Made by a program: the position numbers and the translations under genes. From NCBI RefSeq assembly GCF_014648055.1, contig NZ_BMQJ01000005.1, positions 310,001 through 374,000 of the forward strand: a stretch of 64,000 nt of DNA, read 5' to 3'. The notes below the pieces were generated by a model, which had not been told where the DNA came from, ran no database searches, and saw nothing but the letters and a program-made list of their open reading frames with translations. Of the stretch, positions 1 through 11,298 are shown one piece after another (position 1 is the first letter of the stretch; each line of letters starts with the position of its first letter). Source of the stretch: Streptosporangium pseudovulgare (GTDB taxonomy: Bacteria; Actinomycetota; Actinomycetes; Streptosporangiales; Streptosporangiaceae).

Positions 1-1100
1 ACGACGACCTCGACGCGCTGGAACTCCTTCAGGTCGGAGTATCCGGCGGTGGCCATCGTGCGCTTGAGCGCGCCCATGAGGTTCATCGAGCCGTCGGCGA
101 CCGAGGAGGGGCCGTGCAGGATCTGCTCCAGCGTCCCGACCGTGTCGAACCTCACCCTCTTGCCGCGGGGCAGCTCGGGGTGCTGGGCCTCGGAGCCCCA
201 GTGGAAGCCGCGCCCGGGGGCCTCGGCGGCCCGGGCCAGCGGCGAGCCGACCATGACCGCGTCCGAGCCGCAGGCGATGGCCTTGGCGATGTCACCGGAG
301 GTGCCCATGCCACCGTCGGCGATCACGTGGACGTAGCGGCCGCCGGACTCGTCCATGTAGTCGCGGCGGGCCGCGGCCACGTCGGAGATCGCGGTGGCCA
401 TCGGGACCGCCACGCCCAGCACGGTGCGGGTGGTGTGCGAGGCGCCGCCGCCGAAGCCGACCAGCACGCCGGCCGCGCCGGTCCGCATCAGGTGCAGCGC
501 GGCGGTGTAGGTGGCGCAGCCTCCGACGATCACCGGGACGTCGAGCTCGTAGATGAACTGCTTGAGGTTCAGCGGCTCGGCCCGCCCGGAGACGTGCTCG
601 GCGGAGACCGTGGTGCCGCGGATCACGAAGATGTCCACGCCCGCGTCGATGACGGCCTTGTGGTACTGGACCGTGCGCTGCGGGGACAGCCGGACGGCCG
701 TGGTCACCCCGGCCTCGCGGATCTCCGCGATGCGGCGGCCGATCAGCTCCTCCTTGATCGGCGCGCTGTAGATCTCCTGGAGCCGCCGGGTGGCGGCCTC
801 ACCCTGCAGCTCGGCCACCTCGGCCAGCAGGGACGCGGGGTCGTCGTAGCGGGTCCACAGCCCTTCGAGGTCGAGTACGGCGAGGCCGCCGAGCCGGCCG
901 ACCTCGATCGCGGTCGCGGGCGAGACGACGCTGTCCATCGGGCTCACCACGACGGGCAGCTCGAACCGGTAGGCGTCGATCTGCCAGGCGATCGAGACCT
1001 CCTCCGGGTCGCGGGTACGCCGGGACGGGACGATGCCGATCTCGTCCAGCGCGTAGGCACGACGGCCGTTCTTGCCGCGCCCGATCTCCACCTGAGTCAT
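1..1100 (-). CDS. guaB3: GuaB3-type IMP dehydrogenase-related protein (C-terminus cut by window edge)
   Basis: This is a TIM-barrel protein of the IMP dehydrogenase/GMP reductase superfamily, of the short GuaB3 type found beside guaB in actinobacteria. About 366 codons are visible and the stop lies beyond position 1. The N-terminus begins MTQVEIGRGKNGRRAYALDE. The active-site loop cysteine is seen near residue 195 in VIVGGCATYTA, and the phosphate-binding region reads VIADGGMGTSGD. Unlike the neighbouring GuaB there is no CBS pair. It starts 142 bp after the guaB stop on the same strand. The guaB-guaB3 order is the same as Mycobacterium Rv3411c-Rv3410c. Its exact reaction is inferred from family membership; redox conversion of purine nucleotides is likely. 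Confidence 0.9.
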   Translation of the reverse strand, partial: MTQVEIGRGKNGRRAYALDEIGIVPSRRTRDPEEVSIAWQIDAYRFELPVVVSPMDSVVSPATAIEVGRLGGLAVLDLEGLWTRYDDPASLLAEVAELQGEAATRRLQEIYSAPIKEELIGRRIAEIREAGVTTAVRLSPQRTVQYHKAVIDAGVDIFVIRGTTVSAEHVSGRAEPLNLKQFIYELDVPVIVGGCATYTAALHLMRTGAAGVLVGFGGGASHTTRTVLGVAVPMATAISDVAAARRDYMDESGGRYVHVIADGGMGTSGDIAKAIACGSDAVMVGSPLARAAEAPGRGFHWGSEAQHPELPRGKRVRFDTVGTLEQILHGPSSVADGSMNLMGALKRTMATAGYSDLKEFQRVEVV

Positions 1101-1241
1101 ATGTCTGTCTTTCCCATTTCGTGCAGGTGCGGCGCACGCGAGCGGGCGCGAGCCGTACCTGCCGTCTCGGTCCGCCCACTCGGCGTGCCTGGTACGAGTC
1201 GGTCGTTTCCGTCGTCCGCCCCGGGCATCCGCGGCCGGCCC

Positions 1242-2786
<1,545 letters not shown>

Positions 2787-3008
2787 TTAGGGTCTGGCCT
2801 CCCAAGCAGGGGACGCCGGGCGCGAAACCCCGGGACACCGGGCGCGCGGCCCCTGGCGCGGATGCCGGGCGCGGGCCCCGGCGGGTCCGCCTCGGCGGCC
2901 GTACGGTCGTCCCGTGCGGCGGCCGTACGGTTCGCCGCGGATGTCACGTCCCGGACGGCTCGGACGGTTCGGGGCCTGCCCATCGCATCGAGGTCATAAG
3001 GTGGGATA

Positions 3009-3386
3009 GTGCTCGACGATGTCCCACGCGACCCGTTCGCGGACGACCCCGACGACCCGGCGGCGACCCTGGGAGAGCCAGGCGACGCCGAACCGCTGAC
3101 CTCAGCCGAACGCGACGAGGCCATGACCGACCTGGCCGACGTGGAGGTCTTCCGCTCCCTGCTCGAACCGCACGGCGTGCTCGGGCTGGTCCTCGACTGC
3201 CCGGAGTGCGGCGAACAGCATTACTTCGGCTGGGAGCTGCTGCGCGGCAACCTGCGCCAGATGATCGAGAAAGGCTGGCCGCAGGTGCACGAGCCCGCCT
3301 ATCAACCCGACCCGAGCGACTACGTCACCTGGGAGTACGCCAGGGGCTACGTCGACGGTGTGATCGACACCGAGGAGCGCCGCTGA
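3009..3386 (+). CDS. DUF5319 family protein
   Basis: A 125-residue acidic soluble protein. The C-terminal part has a CPECGEQHYFGWELLRGNL segment, with a CxxC pair, then a conserved DYVTWEYARGYVDGV stretch. This matches the DUF5319 family of actinobacteria (Rv3412 in Mycobacterium), whose function is unknown. Gene order supports the match, since it lies between guaB and the anti-sigma-D/sigD pair just as in Mycobacterium. The GTG start at 3009 lacks a Shine-Dalgarno sequence. A TAAGGT hexamer 6 nt upstream would fit a leaderless transcript. The last 40 bp overlap tail-to-tail with the small minus-strand gene that follows. Confidence 0.85.
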   Translation: MLDDVPRDPFADDPDDPAATLGEPGDAEPLTSAERDEAMTDLADVEVFRSLLEPHGVLGLVLDCPECGEQHYFGWELLRGNLRQMIEKGWPQVHEPAYQPDPSDYVTWEYARGYVDGVIDTEERR

Positions 3387-3562
3387 TCGACGTCGTCGAC
3401 CAGCGCCGCGAGCAGGGCGATCGCCGGATCCGCGGTGGGAACGGGCTCCCTGCGGGAGAGGGCCTCCAGCAGGGCGTCGGTCCCGGCCACGGCCGCGCCG
3501 TCGCACGTGCCGTCGTCCGGCCCGCGCTCGCGCGCCGGACGGAGCGGGTGGACGGTGGTCAT
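3347..3562 (-). CDS. Short RsdA-like anti-sigma-D factor (sigma-binding region only)
   Basis: A 71-residue protein encoded 91 bp downstream of sigD on the same strand. The segment TDALLEALSRREPVPTADPA followed by LLAALVDDVD resembles the N-terminal sigma-binding region of the anti-sigma factor RsdA (Rv3413c). That protein also follows sigD and also faces the DUF5319 gene. The mycobacterial RsdA continues for over 200 residues with a transmembrane helix and a proline-rich outer part. Here the frame ends 21 residues after this motif and there is no membrane segment. It may be a soluble mini anti-sigma factor or a degenerate remnant. The assignment rests on motif similarity and gene order. Confidence 0.6.
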   Translation of the reverse strand: MTTVHPLRPARERGPDDGTCDGAAVAGTDALLEALSRREPVPTADPAIALLAALVDDVDQRRSSVSITPST

Positions 3563-3653
3563 GCCCGCGCTCGCTCGGGGTGCTCGCCGGCCCGGCCGGA
3601 CCCGCGCCGGGGACGGCGCGGCCCTCGTCGGACACCGCTCGCCGGGTTCGGGG

Positions 3654-4292
3654 TCAAGCCGTCGACTCCAGCTCCGCCATCGCCCTCAGCCGGGCCAGCG
3701 CCCGATGCTGGGCGACGCGAACCGCTCCTGGTGACATGCCCAGTACATTACCCGTCTCCTCGGCGGACAGGCCCGACACCACCCGCAGGATGAGCAGCTC
3801 CCGCTGGTTGTCGGGGAGCCTGGACAGCAGCCTGCGCGCGTGCTCGGCCTCGATGTAGCGCACCACGGTCTCCTCCGGGCCGGGGCCGTCGTCGGGCCCG
3901 TCCGGGAGGTCCTGCGTGGGCACGGCCGAGCGCACGGAGCTGCGCAGGGCGTCGGCCACCTTGTGGGAGGCGATGCCGAAGACGAAGGACGCGAAAGGGC
4001 GCCCCATGTCGCGGTAGCGGGGCAGCGCGGACAGCACCGCGATGCACACCTCCTGGGCCACGTCGTCCGCGATGTGATACTGACCGGAAACCCGGCCCAG
4101 ACGAGCACGGCAATAACGGACGACCATTGGCCGCAACTGTGCGATCAGACTTTCGATCGCGGTTCGATCACCTTGAACTGCGAGGCTCGTCAGATCCTTG
4201 AGGTCATCCCTGTGGGCGCTCCCTTCAGATCTCGTCGCAAGCCTTACCCCTCTTTTGGCGTCGGCGACGCATCCCTCGGTCACGTTACGCAT
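3654..4292 (-). CDS. sigD: ECF-type RNA polymerase sigma factor, SigD/ShbA-like
   Basis: A group 4 (ECF) sigma factor that directs RNA polymerase to a specific promoter set. Region 2 contains [20 protein letters not shown] and [15 protein letters not shown]. Region 4 contains [20 protein letters not shown] and [16 protein letters not shown]. Both closely resemble Mycobacterium SigD and Streptomyces ShbA. Neighbours (guaB, DUF5319, RsdA-like protein, groES-groEL) match that locus. The start is uncertain: ATG 4292 gives 212 residues, ATG 4322 gives 222, and neither has a clear ribosome-binding site. The region upstream is unusually AT-rich for this genome. Confidence 0.88.
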   Translation of the reverse strand: MRNVTEGCVADAKRGVRLATRSEGSAHRDDLKDLTSLAVQGDRTAIESLIAQLRPMVVRYCRARLGRVSGQYHIADDVAQEVCIAVLSALPRYRDMGRPFASFVFGIASHKVADALRSSVRSAVPTQDLPDGPDDGPGPEETVVRYIEAEHARRLLSRLPDNQRELLILRVVSGLSAEETGNVLGMSPGAVRVAQHRALARLRAMAELESTA

Positions 4293-4399
4293 GATGCCCG
4301 TATCGCTCGGGCCTGTCCCCATGACCAACGGCTACGGATTGGTCACATTGACACGTCGATAACGGGGTGTAATCGCTCGATGACAATAAGGGTCACGTG

Positions 4400-4416
4400 A
4401 TGAAAATATATTTCAT
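4400..4416. promoter_or_regulatory. AT-rich inverted repeat upstream of sigD
   Basis: A 17-bp inverted repeat with perfect 6-bp arms (ATGAAA and TTTCAT) around an ATATA centre lies about 110 bp before the sigD start. An 8-bp palindrome, GACCGGTC, follows at 4418-4425. The surrounding 60 bp are strikingly AT-rich. The position fits an operator or promoter element for sigD. No regulator is known from the sequence alone. Confidence 0.35.
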
Positions 4417-4515
4417 AGACCGGTCTAATATGTCAGTGATTTCCCATAAGGGGGTTTCTCTTACCGGCTCTCCGCCGTGACGCTTTGGGGCCCCTTTCGG
4501 GCTATCCGAAAACAC

Positions 4516-4551
4516 GTACGGCCCGCGCCCCGAACGGGACGCGGGCCGTAC
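4516..4551 (-). terminator. Intrinsic terminator after groEL
   Basis: A perfect 12-bp stem (GTACGGCCCGCG with its complement) encloses a 12-nt loop 17 bp beyond the groEL stop. On the minus strand the stem is soon followed by TGTTTTC, a short T-rich run. This fits rho-independent termination of groES-groEL. Confidence 0.75.
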
Positions 4552-4567
4552 CGGCCGATCGCGCGGA

Positions 4568-6603
<2,036 letters not shown>

Positions 6604-6693
6604 GTCGGACCTCCCCTTCAGATTTGAATGATCTAGAAGAGGCGACCAGCGGTCTGCCGTCGCGGGTGTCAGACCAGCCTCGTCGCGCTTGCA

Positions 6694-6720
6694 TTGGCAC
6701 TCTCACCGGGAGAGTGCCAA
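6694..6720 (-). promoter_or_regulatory. CIRCE operator (HrcA binding site)
   Basis: The inverted repeat TTGGCACTC-N9-GAGTGCCAA has perfect 9-bp arms. It differs from the CIRCE consensus TTAGCACTC-N9-GAGTGCTAA by one compensated base in each arm. It lies just downstream of the groES promoter, so HrcA binding would block transcription of groES-groEL at normal temperature. Confidence 0.95.
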
Positions 6721-6726
6721 TACGGA

Positions 6727-6755
6727 ACAGTATGCAAGGAGGCCTTGACAGTCAA
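6727..6755 (-). promoter_or_regulatory. groES-groEL promoter
   Basis: On the minus strand, TTGACT at 6755-6750 and TACTGT at 6732-6727 are separated by 17 bp, a good sigma-70-type (HrdB/SigA) promoter. The predicted start falls just before or within the CIRCE element, which is the expected arrangement for HrcA repression. Confidence 0.8.
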
Positions 6756-6865
6756 CACGAACCGCCCGCCGACGCTCCGGGCGCCCCCGACGAGGGGACA
6801 GGAGCCCCCGCCGGGGGCACCATGAGAGGTAGGCGGGACGACGGACATCGACGGGAAGTAATGCG

Positions 6866-7546
6866 ATGGTCACGAACGGCAATGGAGACGACGCTAAGGT
6901 GAGCGATGTGACCAGCACACTCCGCGAGAGAGCGGGCACGCGAGGTGACGGCCGCGACCCGCTCGCCGACTGGCCCCGTCCCCCGGCCGGCGGGTGGACC
7001 GCCGACGACCTCGACCGCCTGCCCGACGAGGGCCCGAACGGCGAGCCGGACTTCTTCAAGCACGTCGAACTCGTCGATGGAGCCCTCGTCTTCATGTCCC
7101 CCCAGAAGCGTTTCCACGATCTCGTGATCCGCAGGCTCGCGGCCGCCTTCGAGGCTCAGGCCCCGGACCGGCTGGCGGTGGCCACCCAGATGGACGTCAA
7201 GCTCGGTGCGCGGCAGCGCCCGTGCCCCGACGTGCTTCTCATCGACGCTGCGCTCGACCACGACCACGACCGCACCGCCTACCTCCCCGGCGAGGTCCAT
7301 CTGGTGGTCGAGGTGGTCTCCCCCGAGTCGGTGCTCCGCGACCGCGAGGTCAAGCCGCGCGCTTACGCCCAGGCCGGGATAGCGCACTTCTGGCGGGTGG
7401 AAGAGGCGGACGGCGTGCCCGTCGTCTACGTCTACGAACTCGACCCCGCCACCCGCTCCTATGTCCCCACCGGCATCCATCGCGGTGTGCTCTCGGTCCC
7501 GGTCCCCTTCCCCGTCGAGATCGATCTGGCCGGCCTGCTGAAGTGA
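6866..7546 (+). CDS. Uma2 family (DUF820) PD-(D/E)XK-fold protein
   Basis: A 226-residue protein with the Uma2/DUF820 fold, a restriction-endonuclease-like family common in actinobacteria and cyanobacteria. Its biological role is unsettled. Seen here are VELVDGALVFMSP, then PCPDVLLIDAAL (core Asp) and HLVVEVVSPES (core E-x-V), followed by KPRAYAQAGIAHFWRVE. The PD...EXV pattern of the nuclease core is therefore present. About 60 N-terminal residues are low complexity. ATG 6866 follows a purine-rich GGGAAG stretch; a GTG at 6902 is an alternative start. It is divergent from groES and lies 19 bp before the methyltransferase gene. Confidence 0.85.
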   Translation: MVTNGNGDDAKVSDVTSTLRERAGTRGDGRDPLADWPRPPAGGWTADDLDRLPDEGPNGEPDFFKHVELVDGALVFMSPQKRFHDLVIRRLAAAFEAQAPDRLAVATQMDVKLGARQRPCPDVLLIDAALDHDHDRTAYLPGEVHLVVEVVSPESVLRDREVKPRAYAQAGIAHFWRVEEADGVPVVYVYELDPATRSYVPTGIHRGVLSVPVPFPVEIDLAGLLK

Positions 7547-7565
7547 GGCGGTAGCGTCGGGCGGT

Positions 7566-8732
7566 GTGGACCTCGACGCATTTCGGGAACTGCTGACGCC
7601 GCGCGGCCAGGAGGCCCTCGCGGCGGCGGCCGAGGCCGCGGGTGACGGCCCGGTGGCCGCGGTGACGCGGCTGCGCAGGACCTACGACGCGGCCCTGACC
7701 TCCGCGGCGCTCACCCAGGCGGCGCTCAGGGAGCGCGCGCGGGAGAAGTTCGGTTCCGACGCCGCCGTCATGTACTTCACCCCGCACGGCCTGGAACAGG
7801 CCACCCGCCGCGAGGTGGCCGACCACCGGGCCCGGCGCGTCCCGGCCGGCTCCCGGGTGGCCGACGTCTGCTGCGGGATCGGCGGCGACCTGCTGGCGCT
7901 GGCCAGGGCGGGCTGCGTCGTGGAGGCCGTGGACGCCGACCCGCTCACCGCCGCCGTCGCCCGGGCCAACGCCGACGCCCTGGGCCTCGGCGACCGCGTC
8001 ACGGTCCGCGCGGCCGAGGCCGCCACGGTCGACCCGTCGGCCTTCGACGTGCTGTTCGCCGATCCCGCCCGCCGTACCGCGCGGGGCAGGACGTTCGACC
8101 CGATGGCCTACTCCCCGCCGTGGCCGGAGGTCCTCGGCATGGTGGCGAAGGCCCCGGCGGCCTGCCTGAAGGTCGCCCCCGGCATCCCGTACGAGTTCAT
8201 CCCGCCGGGCGCCGAGGCCGAGTGGGTCTCCTGGCGCGGCGACGTCAAGGAGGCCGCGATCTGGTGCGGCGGCCTGGCCGGGGACGCGGCGCGCAGGGCC
8301 ACGATGCTGCCGTCCGGCGTGACGCTGACGCCGGATCCGGACGCGGAGCCCGCCCCGGTGGGCGCGATCGGCCGCCACCTCTACGAGCCGGACGGCGCGG
8401 CCGTACGGGCGCACCTGGTGGCGGAGGTGGCCCGGCAGGTGGGCGGCCGGCTGCTCGACGAGCGCATCGCCTACATCACCGGCGACACCGGGGCGGCCAC
8501 GCCCTGGGCGGCGCGGTACGAGGTGCACGAGATGATGCCGTTCTCGCTCAAACGGCTGCGGGCGGCGCTGCGCGAGCGCGGGGCGGGCACCGTGACGGTC
8601 AAGAAGCGCGGCTCGGCGGTCGACGTGGAGCGCCTGCGCAGGGATCTGCGGCTCTCCGGCGGCGGGTCCGCGACGGTGGTCCTCACCCGCGTCGGGGAGC
8701 GGCCGTTCGCCCTCATCTGCAGCCCGGCCTGA
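7566..8732 (+). CDS. Class I SAM-dependent methyltransferase with THUMP-like C-terminal domain
   Basis: A 388-residue Rossmann-fold methyltransferase. The SAM-binding motif I is VADVCCGIGGDLLALARAG at about residues 98-116. A catalytic-type motif FADPARR follows at about residue 160. The C-terminal third has the conserved RLRAALRERGAGTVTVKKRG and FALICSPA segments of the THUMP-like domain often fused to such enzymes. An RNA substrate is likely from the THUMP-like part, but none can be named. It is convergent with tsaD, with a hairpin in the 58-bp gap. The GTG start at 7566 is the first in frame. Confidence 0.85.
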   Translation: MDLDAFRELLTPRGQEALAAAAEAAGDGPVAAVTRLRRTYDAALTSAALTQAALRERAREKFGSDAAVMYFTPHGLEQATRREVADHRARRVPAGSRVADVCCGIGGDLLALARAGCVVEAVDADPLTAAVARANADALGLGDRVTVRAAEAATVDPSAFDVLFADPARRTARGRTFDPMAYSPPWPEVLGMVAKAPAACLKVAPGIPYEFIPPGAEAEWVSWRGDVKEAAIWCGGLAGDAARRATMLPSGVTLTPDPDAEPAPVGAIGRHLYEPDGAAVRAHLVAEVARQVGGRLLDERIAYITGDTGAATPWAARYEVHEMMPFSLKRLRAALRERGAGTVTVKKRGSAVDVERLRRDLRLSGGGSATVVLTRVGERPFALICSPA

Positions 8733-8750
8733 CCCGCGGCGAAAGGACCG

Positions 8751-8775
8751 CGCGCCCCGTGGTCTCCGGGGCGCG
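8751..8775. terminator. Bidirectional hairpin between the methyltransferase gene and tsaD
   Basis: CGCGCCCCG and CGGGGCGCG form a perfect 9-bp stem with a 7-nt loop in the 58-bp gap between two convergent genes. There is no T-run, so termination efficiency is uncertain. Confidence 0.5.
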
Positions 8776-8790
8776 GGCGGGGTCGTGCCG

Positions 8791-9822
8791 TCAGACGTGG
8801 ACGGTGGTGATCGGAAGCGAGGAGTCGGCCGGGATCTCCAGGGACGACGGGGTGACGCCCGCCGCCACCAGGTCGGAGCCCAGGGTGGCCACCATGGCGC
8901 CGTTGTCGGTGCACAGCCCCGGCCGGGGGACGCGCAGCCGCACCCCCGCCGCGTCGCAGCGTTCCTGGGCCAGGGCGCGCAGCCGGGAGTTGGCCGCCAC
9001 GCCGCCGCCGATCAGCAGGTCCTGGACGCCGTGCTCGCGGCACGCCTGGAGGGCCTTGCGGGTCAGCACGTCGACCACGGCCTCCTGGAACGACGCCGCC
9101 ACGTCGGGCACGTGGATCGGCTCGCCGGACCTCTCCCTGGCCTCCACCCAGCGGGCCACGGCGGTCTTCAGGCCGGAGAACGAGAAGTCGAGGGTGCCGT
9201 CGTCGTACTTGCCCCGCGGGAAGGCGATGGCCGTGCCGGAGCCGTCGCGGGCGGCCCGGTCGATGTAGGGGCCGCCGGGGAAGGGCAGGCCGAGCACCCG
9301 CGCCACCTTGTCGAACGCCTCGCCCGCGGCGTCGTCCACCGTGGAGCCGAGCGAGATGACGTCCTTGGCGACGTCGGGCACCAGCAGCAGGGAGGAGTGG
9401 CCGCCCGAGACGAGCATGGCGATGCACGGCTTGGGCAGGGCGCCGTGTTCGAGCTGGTCCACGGCCACGTGGGCGGCCAGGTGGTTCACCCCGTACAGCG
9501 GGACTCCGAGGCCCAGCGCGTACGCCTTGGCGGCGGCCACGCCGACCAGCAGGGCGCCGGCCAGCCCCGGCCCGGCGGTCACCGCGATCGCGTCGATGTC
9601 GGAGAAGCGCAGGCCCGCCTGCTCCAGCGCCCGCTCGACGGTGGGGGTCATCGCCTCCAGGTGCGCCCGGGAGGCGACCTCGGGCACCACGCCGCCGAAG
9701 CGGGCGTGCTCGTCGACGCTGGAGGCGATCGTGTTGGCCAGCAGGGTGTGTCCCCGGACGATGCCGATCCCGGTCTCGTCGCAGGAGGTCTCGATGCCCA
9801 GGACCAGGGGTTCGTCACTCAT
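8791..9822 (-). CDS. tsaD: tRNA N6-threonylcarbamoyladenosine transferase TsaD
   Basis: TsaD transfers the threonylcarbamoyl group to A37 of ANN-decoding tRNAs, working with TsaB and TsaE. The 343-residue protein starts [20 protein letters not shown]. It carries the metal-binding histidines in [13 protein letters not shown] and the ASKHA nucleotide-binding segments [13 protein letters not shown] and [15 protein letters not shown] further conserved segment is CTDNGAMVA. Its start overlaps the rimI stop by 8 bp, so the two are translationally coupled. TsaE is encoded about 18 kb away beyond the RiPP island. Confidence 0.97.
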   Translation of the reverse strand: MSDEPLVLGIETSCDETGIGIVRGHTLLANTIASSVDEHARFGGVVPEVASRAHLEAMTPTVERALEQAGLRFSDIDAIAVTAGPGLAGALLVGVAAAKAYALGLGVPLYGVNHLAAHVAVDQLEHGALPKPCIAMLVSGGHSSLLLVPDVAKDVISLGSTVDDAAGEAFDKVARVLGLPFPGGPYIDRAARDGSGTAIAFPRGKYDDGTLDFSFSGLKTAVARWVEARERSGEPIHVPDVAASFQEAVVDVLTRKALQACREHGVQDLLIGGGVAANSRLRALAQERCDAAGVRLRVPRPGLCTDNGAMVATLGSDLVAAGVTPSSLEIPADSSLPITTVHV

Positions 9823-10270
9823 GGATGAGATCCTTCCGCATCGTGATCGCGTCGGTGCCGTCCTGGTAGTAGCGGCGGCGCAGGCCGAGCCGGACGAAGC
9901 CGAACCGCTCGTACATCGCCTGCGCGGCGGGGTTGTCGGCGCGCACCTCCAGGAAGACCGAGCGCGCGCCGCGCCGTCCGGCCTCGGCCAGCAGTTCGGT
10001 GAGCAGGGCGCCGCCGACCCCGGTGCGCCGCCGGTCGGCCGCGACGGCGATGGTCTGCACGTCGGCCTGGTCACCGGCGGCGAAGAGCCCGGCGTAGCCG
10101 ATGATCCCTTCGCCGGTCTCGGCCACCACGTAGTGGCGGGTGCCGGGCTGTCCGGCGAGCTCGTCGCGGAGCATGCCCTCGCTCCAGGCGTCCGCGGGGA
10201 AGGTGTCCCGCTCGATCTTCAGCACCGCGGACAGGTCGTCCTCGGTCATCGTGCGCAGCGTCACGGTCAT
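9815..10270 (-). CDS. rimI: Ribosomal protein alanine N-acetyltransferase RimI
   Basis: A 151-residue GNAT acetyltransferase expected to acetylate the N-terminal alanine of ribosomal protein S18. Seen are [19 protein letters not shown], the acetyl-CoA motif [15 protein letters not shown] (R/Q-x-x-G-x-G type), and [13 protein letters not shown]. Its ATG overlaps the tsaB stop (ATGA) and its stop overlaps the tsaD start. The tsaB-rimI-tsaD run is a standard actinobacterial operon. Confidence 0.93.
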   Translation of the reverse strand: MTVTLRTMTEDDLSAVLKIERDTFPADAWSEGMLRDELAGQPGTRHYVVAETGEGIIGYAGLFAAGDQADVQTIAVAADRRRTGVGGALLTELLAEAGRRGARSVFLEVRADNPAAQAMYERFGFVRLGLRRRYYQDGTDAITMRKDLIHE

Positions 10271-10950
10271 GTGCCGACCTTCTTGGGCGCGGCGGGCACC
10301 TGGGCGTCGGGGCGGCGAAGGTACACCGGGCGGGGCGTGCTCAGCACGGGGTGCGTGCCGCTCTCCACGACCTCGCGGATGTCGGGCTCGCCGAGCTGCT
10401 CGGCGGCCAGCGACGCCAGCGCCCCGGCGAAGGGGTACTCGGGCGCGTCCAGCAGCCGGGAGGCGCCGACGACCTCGGCGTACATCCGCGCGCCCGCGCC
10501 GACGAGCGGGAGGTCGGCGGGCAGGTCGTGGGGCCGGCTCACCGCGGGGCCGGACAGCCGGGTCCGCATGTCCTCGTAGTGGCCCCAGAACACCTCCTTG
10601 CGCCGGGCGTCGGTGGCGACCAGGAACGGCTCGGACAGCCCGCTGCCGTAGGCGACGGCGTCGAGCGTGCACACGCCGTACGCCGGGACGCCGAGCGACG
10701 CGGCGAGGGCCTGGGCGGTCATCAGGCCGACCCGCAGGCCGGTGTAGGGGCCGGGCCCGGCGCCCGCGACGACGACGGTGACGTCGGCGAGCACGGCGCC
10801 GGCCTCCCGCAGGACGGTCTCGATCGTGGGCACGAGCAGTTCGCCGTGGCGGCGGGCGTCGACGGTCGTCGACTCGGCGAGGACCCGTTCACCGTCGTGC
10901 AGCGCTGCGGTGACGGCGGGGGTCGCGGTATCAAAGGCCAGGACCAGCAC
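10267..10950 (-). CDS. tsaB: tRNA threonylcarbamoyladenosine biosynthesis protein TsaB
   Basis: TsaB is the inactive ASKHA-fold partner of TsaD in t6A synthesis. The 227-residue protein begins MLVLAFDTATPAVTAAL and has the typical GAGPGPYTGLRVGLMTAQALA segment. The GTG start at 10950 fits family length. It is now the first gene of the tsaB-rimI-tsaD transcript. In Streptomyces the gene upstream is tsaE, but here a RiPP cluster and a sortase locus lie in between. Confidence 0.95.
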   Translation of the reverse strand: MLVLAFDTATPAVTAALHDGERVLAESTTVDARRHGELLVPTIETVLREAGAVLADVTVVVAGAGPGPYTGLRVGLMTAQALAASLGVPAYGVCTLDAVAYGSGLSEPFLVATDARRKEVFWGHYEDMRTRLSGPAVSRPHDLPADLPLVGAGARMYAEVVGASRLLDAPEYPFAGALASLAAEQLGEPDIREVVESGTHPVLSTPRPVYLRRPDAQVPAAPKKVGT

Positions 10951-11298
10951 GAACAGTTAGCCTAGTCCGTCGCGCGGGAGCCGGGACCGCTTCCCGGCGT
11001 CCGTCCGGGTCCCGAGCCCGTGCGGAATCCCGCGAAGACCGGGCCGTCCGCGCCTCGGGTCCGCGGAGATCGGGGCCGTCCGGGCGCCGGGTCCCGGCCG
11101 GCGGCCGTCCCACCGGAATCCCGCTCTCCCCGCCGGCCCCGACGGCACGCCGGGGAGCGGGAAATGATTCTCTCGACCGTAACCAAAAGTCAGACATAAG
11201 AGTAAAAGATTCACGAATGGCGTTCTATACCCTAAATTTCGAGATATCGATGATCACGAATGCCATGAAGGGGTTTCGGCCGGTCACGGGGAGATTTT
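10951..11298. other. Intergenic region between tsaB and the SARP regulator gene
   Basis: This 348-bp divergent gap holds no convincing gene. The tsaB-proximal 200 bp are GC-rich. The last 130 bp (about 11160-11290) are clearly AT-rich for this genome and probably carry the regulator promoter. An 11-bp direct repeat (TCACGAATGGC at 11211-11221, TCACGAATGCC at 11254-11264) recurs after 43 bp, roughly four helical turns. Short palindromes (GATATC, ATCGAT, TGATCA) lie close by. SARP-family regulators usually bind direct repeats, so this is a candidate operator. Confidence 0.5.
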
